Positions 44,630 through 55,885 of a stretch of DNA of 64,000 bases are shown piece after piece. The translations under genes and the position numbers were made by a program. Every line of letters starts with the position of its first letter. Position 1 is the first letter of the stretch. The notes under the pieces were generated by a model, which saw only the letters and a list, made by a program, of their open reading frames with translations, was not told the origin of the DNA and made no database searches. This DNA comes from Mauremys mutica (taxonomy: Eukaryota > Chordata > Testudines > Geoemydidae). The stretch spans positions 11,151,951 to 11,215,950 of the forward strand of contig NC_059076.1 in NCBI RefSeq assembly GCF_020497125.1, given 5' to 3'.

Positions 44630-46345
44630 TGAAGATGAACTCCACAAACAAGTCCTTGCCTCTGCACTGTAGAGGGATGAAGAGCCTGTTACAGCTTTTA
44701 CCAACCATGTTCTCAACCATATGAGGAACCCATTTGATCCTGAATCACGTTTGGAGGTGCCTACAACAATCTACTGGACTACATGTAACATCAGTTATAG
44801 AGGAGTCTTGACTGAAAATAGATGTTGGCGAAGAACAAATGGAGAGATTTGCGAGATGCACTTGATTCTGATGGTGGGGAAGGGGGAGAGTAGCTTCTTC
44901 TGGGATCAAAACACTTGCTAAGATGGCCAGGAAGATCAAACTTAAGTCTGGCAAGGGTGGGACAATCACAACAGCAATCAGTCCGGAAATTGTGTTCCTC
45001 AGAGCCCTGTCCTTAATGAAAGAGATGTTTTAGTGGCAACTGATCTCAGTCACCCAATGGAGCCTGTGCCTATGTCCCTTTTCCATGCTGGTGGAAAGAG
45101 AAAGACCAGACAAGGCTGAATTTGGGCATCAGCTGGAAGCTCAGGCTGAATGAATCCATGAGCTAAGAGCACCCAACGAAGAAACCACAGCGCACATCAG
45201 AGATGCCATGGCTGTCTTCAGCCATTATCTGTATGATCATTTCGACCCATTCAGTTTGGTTGCTGAGTACTTGAGGAATCCTAAAAAGGTTCGACAAAGC
45301 GAATTCTGCGATCAGTCTCTCTGACAGATATGACCACAGCAATTGGGAAAACTGCAGAAATACAGCTCCGGACAGACTCTGAAGTTAGATGCAAGAAATA
45401 CCAGGTGATGGAAAAAGTTTCTAAACATGGCATGCAACATGCACTCACTTGTAAAAGTCCCCTGTGAATATATGATTGAAATGCACTGAAGAGGAAGCTG
45501 GCATGAGGATGTTTCTGCATGCTGTATGTGCCAATATAGCTTTTGGGCCTCGGTGTCAAAGGTCATGTGATGCAACTGTTTTGATCCTTGTGGCTTCATA
45601 ATTTCAAAAAATGGAACACAGATAACATGGACTGAAACAGGCACCTTACCAGCACAACTGACAAGTGTTGCTTCATACATGTGCATGCAACTGGTGATGC
45701 ACTCATTCCTGACTTCTGCAACATACTTACTGCAGGACACACGCTAACAGGACGAGACTGTCAAAACAAAGGGATCTTGCTGCTTGTGATCCTGCTCCAA
45801 AAAGGCAGACTGCAATGTCTGCAGCAAAGAAGCTGGTAGCAGTGCAATCTGACCACAGCACGTGAGGAAGGGAGACCCGCCGAGACCTGAAGTGCTTGCA
45901 TCTCAACGTAGCCATCAAAAAGGACTAAATACTAAAGTGATTATTAAATATGAAATGCTTTCAAGATAGAAAAAACTTCCCAATGTTAAGCCATATTCAG
46001 ATACATTAATGTAAGAAAAAAGTGTATTTTACCTTGTTTGCCAGCCAAACTCCCCCATGTGAGGCCACTTACGAAAAGCAAGTCGAAAGAGAATCTTTAC
46101 AAAGAAAGATGTGGATGTCTTTGCACATTGGTAAACCAGATATTGGGTCACCATTGCAGCATGGATTGGGATTGTGGATGAACTATTTCCTGGATTCTTC
46201 AGTGGCATCTGAGCTTCTACAAGACCTTATCTGTGCCTGTACCAGTAGGGGTTGCTATCCAAATAACTCTGTCATCAGAACTGTGTACACACTGAAGATT
46301 GTAGTCACCCACCTGCTCTCAGACCAATACTATGAACAAGAGGAC
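44630..46345 (+). pseudogene. Decayed transposon-like gene (EAD...R / HALTGCD protein family)
   Basis: Translations in shifting plus-strand frames give collinear pieces of a protein family found as many uncharacterised copies in animals. Pieces in order: NHMRNPFDPES near 44720; SDRYDHSNWENCRNTAPD near 45325; EAGMRMFLHAVCANIAFG near 45495 (family EADTRM-like); TSTTDKCCFIHVHATGDALIPDFCNIL then AGHTLTGRD near 45650-45755 (family HALTGCD); PPCEATYEKQVERESLQRKM and MSLHIGKPDIGSP near 46050-46150; SELLQDLICACTS near 46210. Several stops and frameshifts break it, and codons for key residues are changed. The family's function is unknown to me; it has acidic motifs reminiscent of a nuclease. The last ~330 bp remains an open frame (46022-46357). 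Assignment rests on motif order recalled from memory. Confidence 0.55.
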
Positions 46346-48942
46346 TATGTTGACTAGAAACGTCTCTAGTCCTGTTACCTTTCAATGAAACCTGGACCAA
46401 TTTATTAATTTTGTTTTACCCTTTAGATGATTGTGACGCTTTGAGGTCACAAATCTAATTTTGTCTCAATTACTCATTAAGCCAACCAACCTTAATATAT
46501 CAAAGGGGTCATTTTAAAATGTTGAGAGTGTCATTGTTTGTGCCCATTCCTATGGTGGTAACACTACTTGAGCTATGATGTGACACTGTCATCTCAAAGT
46601 AGACAGACACTTTCAAGTTTATATATGAAGTGCATGTGTGTAAAGAAGGTACGTGAGGTTGACCAAATGGTGGTGACTGCTCTTTGCCTATTATAGCATG
46701 ATGTGCTTCTAGAAAGCTTACCACTGCAGCTTCCCTTTTACTGGATTTGGAACATTATGCTTCCTTTAAATCCTACGTTTAAAAAATAATAATTTGGCAG
46801 CAGGATTGCAGAACGCCTTGTTAATTCAATTTTTAATGACCAATGTCCGATGGGGCTTTCTCTTTGGTAGTCCTAGTTTGCTTGCATGAGCAGGGTATAC
46901 CTTTTCAGCTGGCTACACTTGTTAAGCATGCACATGCCCCTAGGTAAAATGAAGTGCTAACCACATGAACAGGAAAGAGAAAGATCTTTGGTTTAATACC
47001 AAAAAGTGGAATTTCCTTATTTTTGTACATTTTGTACGTATATAAATTTGGTGGGAAGGTGTCTAAATGACAGAATTGCATTTTATTGAGATGAAGATAT
47101 TTTAAGCCACTAATTTCTTTTTTAAAAAATTCCATATGCCCTTAACATATTTACTCCCCTCAGTCGGATGAGTCTAGTGTCTTATGGAGTCAGCCTCGTG
47201 CTTCACTTTATTTCTGTATTTAACAATGCACTGTCATTAGAGCTGGGGAGTGTTTAAATACCAGGACTAAATCAGGAACGCTGATGGAAAAAAACCTTTC
47301 CAGTGTGAATAACTGCACCGGTTACATAAAGTAGTAACTTATACTGTCTGAAAAGGAAAAACTAGCATTAGCTTATAACATTTAGTGGGAGAATACATTC
47401 ATCTTTGGACCATGAACTGTTCTTATCTAAATTACATCTCGCTACCTTGCACAGTATAAGTCTGGCATACTGGGCCCATCTCCTCTGCTAGCTTTTGGCA
47501 CTGGGCCCATGGTCATGGGATAGCTGGAATGTCCCTGTGCTCCAGCAATCCCAGGGTAGTATAGCGGCCCTCTGGCTAGCTATGGCCCCAATGGAATTCA
47601 GCATAGCCCTGAAGGAAGATAGAAGTATGGCAGTGGTATATTCTCTCTACTAATACCTCAAGTGCCTTAGTCTTCCACACTTCAGGAAAAATTACTAGAT
47701 CCAAAAAACCCCAAATTTTTAAAGGCAGGGCAAGAATCATGTAATTCCTTAATTGTGCAAACAATGTCTTCTTAAAGCAAGGATCTAATGAAGGACGGAA
47801 CAAATAAATGAAGATCATAGGCTGGTGTTACTAAGGGGGCAGAGTTGAGGCTTTTTGGGGGGTGTTGGCTTATGAGTATGTCAGATGGCAAGGGACAGGA
47901 TGTAGCTTGTTTACAAATTGCTTGGTTACTGTATAGAGCATTTGACACCATTTTATTATGGATTTCCTAGTTTATTAATATTTTGGTTCCTCGGGGCTGT
48001 ATTTGAGACACCAAACTGCAGTTGTTTTTAAAAAAATATTATAGATCTCTTCCAGCTACATAGTAATAGCCATTTTCTTCAAGTTACATGGTCACTTGCA
48101 TTAGCTTCAGTCTTGACCCCCTAAAGAGAAATGTTACCATCTGCATGATGAAAAATCAGTTTCTGAATGGGTGATAAGTGCATAATCTGCCCATGTGAGG
48201 TTATTAAACTAAAAAAGCTACAGGATATTTGGTCAGTTGAATTCCCCTATTCAATTTGAAACCTGGACATCTTTGAATACACATAGGGAGCTAATAAACA
48301 GAAATGGCAAATGCAGAGGGATTACAGGCAATTAAGCAATATCCCCCCAATGGGATAACGGTTAAGAAAAAAAATTGTAATAATATCTTTTCCCATCCTC
48401 TGTGATATCTCCTAAGAGATTGGAAATTCTGCTTCAGCTCACACATCTTTCCTCTTTGGAGGCTGCTGTGAGCTGTTCGCCAATGGTCTGAACTCTAAGG
48501 AAAAGCCCCTGCACCATCATAGAGGAAAAACCTGTTTATTCCTCTATTTAGTCTACTGCCTCATGACTGAGTTGACCTGGTTGTGCCAGCAGGTGAAACA
48601 AACTTTTCTGATATCTGGATGCTTTGTCACAGAACAGCAGGATTCACTTTGCCCTGTCCCAGGGCTCCTTCCAGATTCCTCCAGGAGATGGTTTCCCTAA
48701 TCTGAACTATATGCAAAATGACCTCATTGCATTCAGGGGGAGGTTTTTAGAAGTGCCCAAGGAATTTAGGTGCATAAGCCCCATTGGCCCATGGGCCCCA
48801 CCATAAAGATATTGATGGAAATGGGAGTCATGTAAGGAGTTAGTGCAAGACTAACACCACAACTAGTTACTTTATATTCTTTCTTTCTCAAGCTGCAGCC
48901 CAAGTAGCCATTCCTACTTGGGAAAGAGTTTAAACATTCTTA
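46346..48942. other. Intergenic, no feature recognised
   Basis: AT-rich, without recognised exon, RNA gene or young repeat. Confidence 0.35.
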
Positions 48943-49032
48943 GGCCCAGATACTCAAAGGTATTAGGCTCCTAATTTGCATTGAAATCCATGCCAGCTAG
49001 GAGCCAAAAATACCTTTTTGAGTATCTGGGCC
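48943..49032. mobile_element. 90-bp MITE with ~24-bp inverted ends
   Basis: GGCCCAGATACTCAAAGGTATT at the left mirrors AATACCTTTTTGAGTATCTGGGCC at the right; TAGGCTCCTAA and CTAGGAGCC continue the pairing inward. Almost the whole element is a hairpin. Confidence 0.75.
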
Positions 49033-49473
49033 TCAGGGCTTTTCTGAACATGGACAGACCTAAACTACATGCTGAAGTGCTTTCCTGAATCAGAGCTGTA
49101 GATGATAAACATACCTTCCTGGAGAAGGATTTTAAGTTCTTGTGGTTCTATCACCCCAAGTGTAACAGCTTTTAAATTCTTTGACACAGTGTGGTGATAT
49201 CTAATAGGACTGACATTGGAGAAGGACCTAGATGCATCTAGCACAATGGGACTAATGCTGTAGAAACACAACAAAAAGATGCTCCTGTCCTGAAATGTCC
49301 TTAGGATTTATTTTTTTGCATGCTTTCCCAGAAAGTTGCTCTGGGTAATAGCATTTTAGAGGTTGCCTCTCCAGCCTCTGCTTTAACAGAAGGATGCATT
49401 CCACTTTCATAGTCATGGCTTCATGTTGCGCTGCTGCATACTTTCCCCAGTGGGGAGAAGAATGGGCTATGGG

Positions 49474-49971
49474 TAAGGCTACGACTTAATCATAGAGGGC
49501 ATGGAAGTTACAGAAGTCATGAAATCTGCGACTTCCAGCGACCTCCATGACTTCAGCCTGTGCTAGTCAGGAGCTGCATGATCCCCACCACCCACAGGGG
49601 CAGGGAGCTGCAGGGTACCCATATCCCCTCTGGTGCCCTCCACAGCTCCTCTCCGCCACGGCCGGCGGGGGCCCCCGGAGCTGCCAGTGGCAGGTGAACC
49701 CCCGAGCTACCATCCACCACCGGCAGCGGGGGAACCCCCAGAGCTGCAGGTGGCAGGGGTACCCAGCAGCTCCCAGTTGCTGCAGGCAGCTCCTAGCCCC
49801 TGCGCAGCTGTCCTGCTTCAGGTGGTGTGAGGACCTGCAGATCCCCATTTTTTCCAGATATTTTTAGTAAAGGTCACGGACAGGTCATGGCTTCCATGAA
49901 TTTTTTCTTTTTTGGCCCGTGACCTGTCCGTGACTTTTACTAAAAATATCTATGACAAAATCTTAGCCTTC
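49474..49971. mobile_element. Non-autonomous hAT element, 498 bp, with terminal hairpin
   Basis: A perfect 8-bp duplication GCTATGGG flanks it (49466-49473, 49972-49979). The ends TAAGGCTACGACTT and, read inward from the right, GAAGGCTAAGATTT form a diverged inverted repeat. Near the right end TATTTTTAGTAAAGGTCACGG and its reverse complement around 49925-49950 form a hairpin with ~45-bp arms. The GC-rich middle has GGAGCTGC repeats. ORFs here are not genes. Confidence 0.88.
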
Positions 49972-49979
49972 GCTATGGG

Positions 49980-51409
49980 ATCAGTATCTAGAATTTGCCT
50001 GGCATGTGAGAGGCTTGAACACCCTCTCTCCCCAGATTGGGTGTGCTGGGTGATCCACCCCTTCTTCTGGGCTTGGCTGGGAGGCTCCTCCAATTGGTGA
50101 TGGGGACTCCAGGGGCAAACCCCATGTCTGGCAGTCTGCTGTATGGTTCCCCTCTCCTCCAGCAAATAGAAATAACCTTCCTACTCAGAACGGGGTAGAA
50201 GCTGGATGAAGAAATGGATTTTTTGCAATCTGTGAATTTTCTAAACATTCCTCAGAGCTTCTCTGATTCTCCAATTCATTCTTTTTGCTTGCTAACCTCT
50301 CTCCTCTGTGGCTCTGCACGCTGCCGACCACCTGGAAAGATTCAGCCACCAAAACTGAATTGTCTACTCTACTGCAATATACTTAGTGACCTCACTCTTC
50401 CCTCCTCCTGTTTCCCAGTGCTTTGCAGAACCTGCAGTTCTGCTTGCTCCAAATATGAATCTGTTCTGGTGCCTGGGAATCTGTAAAGAGCATCAAGGTG
50501 GTTGGTTCAAATCCAGGTCACATCAGCAGTGAGGAAAGTCATTGCTTTCTGATGGCTTCTCAGAGATGTACATGAAATGAGTCTGAGCTCATTGCAAGCC
50601 CTGGAGGGTGAGTGTCCACAGGTGTCGGTGACTGCACAAGGCAATTGAAAATCAGCCCCCCTTGTTTCAATTAACTGTGAAGCGTGGTTCTATTCTGACA
50701 AATGGCTGCTTCTTACCCAACAGAGCTAATCCCTTCTAGCTGCTCACTTGAGTGCCAAAAACACGACTTGCTGCCCTTGACTCCCACTAGCTGAGCTTGC
50801 TCTGCAATGCTGGGAATAAGCCAAAGTCCTATTCTTGTGCTTTGTGAGGGGGGTGGGATGTAGAAACCTCACTAGGGTCCAGGAAGGGCTAATAAGCTGC
50901 TCTGAACAAAATCAGCCCCACCCTGCTACACCTGCAAGAGCTGTCAGGCTTGGAGGGGGCAGTAGAAGGAGTTAGCTCAGTTGGGAGGGAGCGCGCAAGC
51001 TTCCCAAAGGATGGGCTGGCTGGGACCCGGCTCCCACCAGAGAGCTAAAACCCCAAATCCCCCTGAGTAAAGGTGGGCCCGGTATGGGGCTGTTCTCCCT
51101 AGTCTTCCACACGGGACCTGCTTATGGTCTGAATGGGACTGCCACCCAGGCCATAGCCTCCCCTGAAGGAGGCTGACTTCCAGGGATAACCCTCGGTTGG
51201 CTTGCCCCACTACTGGAGTGCAAGCAGTGCTTGTTCGTGAGCCTGGAAGTGACGTGGTCACATGCTTCATCGATGAGATGTGCTACTAGCTTCCAATGAG
51301 CTACCCCTGGGCAACCCCATGAGGACAATAGCATTGCTCAGGTGTGTGACTGAGGGCTTAAATCATTACTGGTGATGGAGCATGAAGAAAAGAACTGAGC
51401 TTGGCTGTG
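49980..51409. other. Intergenic, no feature recognised
   Basis: No gene or repeat family recognised. Confidence 0.35.
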
Positions 51410-51650
51410 GCTTGAGAGGCAATGCGCTCCAGTGGAGCGGCCACTGTACTAGGGTTCTGGAGAGAGATGTTTTATTCCCAGTTCAGCCTGTGGCAAGTCA
51501 CTTCACTTCTGTTTTCCCCTCCCACACTCTGTCTGCCTTGTGTGTTTAGCTCCTCAGGGCATGGATCTCTCCTGTGTTTGTACGGCGCAAGCACAATGGG
51601 GCCCTGATCTCACGTGGGGCTTTTCAGGTGTTACTGTAATGTGAATAATC
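51410..51650 (+). repeat. MIR-type ancient SINE
   Basis: GGCAAGTCACTTCACTTCTG, the CTCAGGGCATGGATCTCTCC tail and GTTTGTACGGCGCAAGCACAATGGGG are in order. Confidence 0.75.
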
Positions 51651-54396
51651 CCTGACGCTCGTCTGTAAGGTGAGCAGGCTTGATAGTGAGTCTCTCAGAC
51701 AGTAGGCTCCGGCAAGGCCACTCTTCCAAAAGAGGAGAGGGCCCTTTAAGCCTTACACTAGATTTGAAATGCGGGGGTGGGATTAATCCTCCAGTTGACA
51801 CCTCAGGCTTTGTTACAGATTCAGTTTAGGCTCATTTTTTTTTTGCCTTTAAGCTGTTTCATCTTTATTATTATTATTATTAGGGTCAAATACTTGAGCT
51901 GCTCCCATCAACTGCAGGTGCAAGTGAAGTTGGCCCTTAGCTGACAGACTTTCTAGCCTCGACTCTTCTAACCTTCTGCTTTTCTCTTCACTGGGCCTCC
52001 AAGGAGCTTAGCTCAGATAATGTCCCAGCACTTGTAATTCCCTCTCTGGGTCCTCTTTTTTCCCTCTTCAGAATTCTGTTGGCTGAAATGTTAACTTTCT
52101 CCTCTCTTCTCATCAGCTTCCTTTTCAGGTTAGGGCGGGTTATATGATATTAACATTCAAAGGAGTAATATTTGGGTTGATGGACATATTGGTCATCCAA
52201 TGAGAAGCAAGGAAATGCCTGGCACATCACAGCCCTGTTATCCCCTCCTTCATGCACAAATTCAGACCTTTATGGGACAGCAATTGCATAAATGGAAAAA
52301 TAGTTCTCACAGGAGAGTTGTGTGACTGGATGCCAAGGGAAGTGGCCAGGGTAATAATATACGGGATGGGAAGCATCCACAGGACAGTCTCTCCATTAAG
52401 CTGTGATCCACCCTCAGTATTAACATGTCCCCATATAACGAACACCCAAGTTACCCACAGAAGCACTACTGCCTTGGGACAAACGCATTCGGTGGTCAGA
52501 AAATAGCATTTTATTTGAAAATTTCCAAAAGAAACAATGCTTTGATTTTCCCAAAGCTGAAATGTTTCCAGCCCTTTCCCAGTTTTTCTTGAAAAGCCAG
52601 AAAACGTAGCTATCCATGAAACTTTATTTCAGAATAAAGGCTACATTTTGACCACTATATTGCTATCATGAGGGCATAGCACTCTTTCTAGCAGGGACTG
52701 GAAGCTCTCTTTCCTAAACTAACCTTTTCAGGGGGCTCACATCTATCAGGAGTGAGAGAACTGCTCATCTTCTGTATTTGTGACCTCCCGCCTGGTCTAT
52801 TAAACTCCTAATTCTTTCACCTGCCGTGTCTTCATTTCAATAATATTCCATCTTTCAATAGCTCCCTTGTTCCAAGTCTGGATTGAATTTACCACTCCCA
52901 GTGTATGCTGTGCATTCTGCCTTAGGCTTAATGCATTCTTAGAATAATTGCTCGTAGGAGCAAAGAAGCATTGATACAGCCGCTACACATCTAAACTACA
53001 TTTTTATCTAAACACACCCTATCACACTGATCTAGGGGCACCGATTCTGTAACAAATGTTAATTTCAGCTCTGTTTCAGCAATACCTTTTTCCTGCATAA
53101 TATCCAGAGTTTGTTTCTGTATTATGTTCATAAACAATTAAATGCAAGCATAAAAAAACCTAGGGATTTGAATGCCCTCTTTTCATGGGAAGACTCGTCT
53201 GTGGACAATGATTAATATAAGACAAAACTAAGTTCTGATATATGAATCTTTATGCTGGAGGAAAACATAGAGGCTCTATCAGCCCCTCCACTCCTTGCCG
53301 ATATTCAGAGCAGCTATTTTCTCCTGCAAATGACAATTTTCATTTCAAGCGGGCTAAGAGAGGTCCTCTAGCTAATTCATGTGGTGATGAGATGGGGGCA
53401 GTGGCATGAAACCGGGAAATCAGGTGGATATGTAGCAAATAAGGCAACACAAAATACTTGCAGATGCTGTCAGCAATGGCACTTCAAGTGCAGATTACGG
53501 TGTTCCTGTTCTAAGATAGGCATGTGCTTGAGGCACACAATTAGCCTCTTGACACAAGCATAGTGCATGCACTCTGGATCACCTGATCATTTTTTCCAAT
53601 CTTTGATTAAGAGGTGCCGAAGCGCTAAGATTCTGTATCAGCATGCTTGATAGTTGGCTTCTAATTATAAATGACTCTCCTTCTATGGAGGTGTGGAGCT
53701 GATGCTGTTGAAAGTCACACACAAAGGGCCTGATTCCTTGTCTCCAAGCTGTGCGATTCAGTGGCTTTCAGCTTAGTGACAATTTAAACCAGGTTATCCT
53801 TTGTGAGTAATTCTACTTATGCCATGCTATTCCAGGAAACAGTATCCCACCAGTGCCAACGCTTGACATGCATTTTCTTCCAACTCTTGCACTGCTTTTA
53901 TGTAATTTTTAACTATCTCACAAGGGACACGATTATGGAGCGCCGGAATATTTGGTTCTTAGCGACGATTCCGGGCGAAGCTCTGAAGTTTGAATTATAG
54001 ACTAATAAAGTGAGGTTTATAATTCATGTTGACAGGGAGGGGTAATTGAGGAATATTTTCTCCTGAACGCCTCATCATAATGGTTCTCACAATCCCCTAA
54101 ATGCTACATTAAAATGAAATTTTCAAGTCAGCCAATAAACTACAGCAATATAATAGCTGGCTTAAAATCCTGCAACTCTGCATGGGCGCGGCTGTGGAGG
54201 GACTGGGTGAGGAGAAGGGTCAGAATTCCCACCTCTGCCTGCAGACTAGCAGTACAGCTGTTCTGAGCTCCCTGGGAGATGCAGCCACCACCAGACTCGA
54301 GGGAGAACTTTTGCCACGGGTCTGCAGTAGCTGATCCACTGACTGTTTCCCAGATCCATCTTTCTTCGGATCAAGAGAAAGTGTAGGTTGTCTACT
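51651..54396. other. Intergenic, possible conserved non-coding DNA
   Basis: An (ATT)n stretch lies at 51866-51884. 52780-54150 is AT-rich, lacks recognised repeats, and carries many TAAT and ATTAA words; it could hold regulatory DNA, but this cannot be decided from one sequence. Confidence 0.3.
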
Positions 54397-54493
54397 TAGC
54401 AGGGAAGGAGAGCTAATAAGTGATGATATCAAGACAGAGGTGTTTTAATGCTTATTTTGCTTCGGTCTTCCCTGAAAAGGTTAATGGTGACAA

Positions 54494-54617
54494 TAGGGTG
54501 ACCAAATCTCCCAATTTTATAGGGACAGTCCCAATTTTTGGGGTCTTTTTCTTATATAGGCTCCTATTACCCTCCACCCCTGTCCTAATTTTTCACATTT
54601 GCTGTCTGGTCACCCTA
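54494..54617. mobile_element. 124-bp hAT MITE inside CR1
   Basis: Ends TAGGGTGACCA and TGGTCACCCTA form an exact 11-bp inverted repeat. A perfect 8-bp duplication GGTGACAA lies at 54486-54493 and 54618-54625. Confidence 0.93.
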
Positions 54618-54994
54618 GGTGACAAGCAACTCAACATAATTACAAGCGGGAAAGAAAATATTCCAAAATAGGGAAAACAGGTTAAAGAATATTGAAATAG
54701 GGCTGGATGTATCCAAGTCATCGGGATCTGAGGAAATTCATTGTAAGTACTTTGCCAAAGCAATTACTTTGGGAATTCATGAGGACTGGTGAGGATCAGA
54801 GAAGGGGAAACATTGTTTCCCCATTTTAAAAGACAAGTTGCAAGAGGACCTGGGGAAATATAGACCAATCAGCCTAAGTTTAATACCTAGAAAAATACTA
54901 GAACAAGTTATCAAAAATCTATTTTGTAAGTGCCTAGAGGATAATAGGATTATAACGAAAGGCCAAATCATGTGAAAGCATCCTAATTTCTCTC

Positions 54995-55187
54995 TGTTAT
55001 GTATTTGGTTGTCATGGTTTTTGTTGCTATGGCAACTGAGTTAGATTATTATGGGTTAGCTCAACCGGTTTCAACCGGCTGAGTGAGCTCTCTGTATATC
55101 TGTAAATAAAATGGAGGTTTTGGTTAGCTGCCTGCTCTCTGGCCTCAAGTGATTGCTTCCTACACCGGCTGCCCCAAGGATATAACA
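54995..55187 (+). mobile_element. Very short solo LTR (193 bp) inside CR1
   Basis: Starts TGTTATGTATTTGG and ends AGGATATAACA, with TGTTAT/ATAACA as short inverted ends. The perfect 5-bp duplication CTCTC lies at 54990-54994 and 55188-55192. An AATAAA lies inside (TGTAAATAAAATGG). The small size recalls LTRs of small non-autonomous LTR elements. Confidence 0.88.
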
Positions 55188-55885
55188 CTCTCTGACAGGA
55201 TTACTGGCCTAGTGGATAGGGGAAAACAATAGACATCTTTTTAAGTACGGTTTTTGATAGGCCCATATGACATTGTCACAAACAAACTAGGGAAATGCAG
55301 TCTAGATTAAACTACTATGAGGCGAGTGCACACCTGGTTGCAAGACCATACTCAGAGTAGTTACCAATAGTTCCCTCCCAGTTTGGCAGTGTATATCCAG
55401 TAGGGCCCCACAGGGGTCAGTCCTGGTCCAGTACTAGTCAATACTTTCACTAATAACTTTGGATAATGGAGTAGAAAGTCTGCTTATAAAACTTTTGTAG
55501 GTGGTAATGCCAGACCAGGAGGGGTTGCAAGCACTTTGGAGGACAGGATTAGAATTCAAAACTTCCTTGACAAATTAGAGAATTGGTCTGAATTAATCAG
55601 GATGAAATTCAATATGGAGAAGTGCAAAGTACTTCACTTAAGAAGGAATAATCAAATGCACAACTACAAAATGGGGAGTAACTGGAAAAGTGGCTCGGTG
55701 GTGGAACTTTCTAGCTAGAAGGGTAGTTAAGCTCTGGAACTGACTTTCAAGGGAGGTTGTGTAAGGTTAAGAACAGGTTGGACAAATACCTCTCAGGGAT
55801 GGTCCAGGTTTACTTAGTTCTGCATCAGTACAGGGGGCTGGATTGGATGACTTCTTGACATCCCTTCCAGGCCAATCTTTCTATA

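Larger units (their letters stand above)
54397..55885 (+). mobile_element. Degraded CR1 ORF2, plus strand, carrying two later insertions
   Basis: Broken plus-strand frames read ELISDDIK, NAYFASVFPEKVNGD, DLGKYRPISLSLIPRKILEQ, PQGSVLGPVL, RIQNFLDKLENWSELIRMKF and end near GCTGGATTGGATGACTTC. These are collinear reverse-transcriptase palm and C-terminal motifs of CR1. Stops and frameshifts make it a pseudogene. It was interrupted by a 124-bp hAT element (54494-54617) and a 193-bp solo LTR (54995-55187), both with clean duplications. Confidence 0.88.

Noticed and set aside
49547..49867. Proline/glutamine-rich ORFs
   Set aside because: Lie within a hAT MITE with GC-rich internal repeats.
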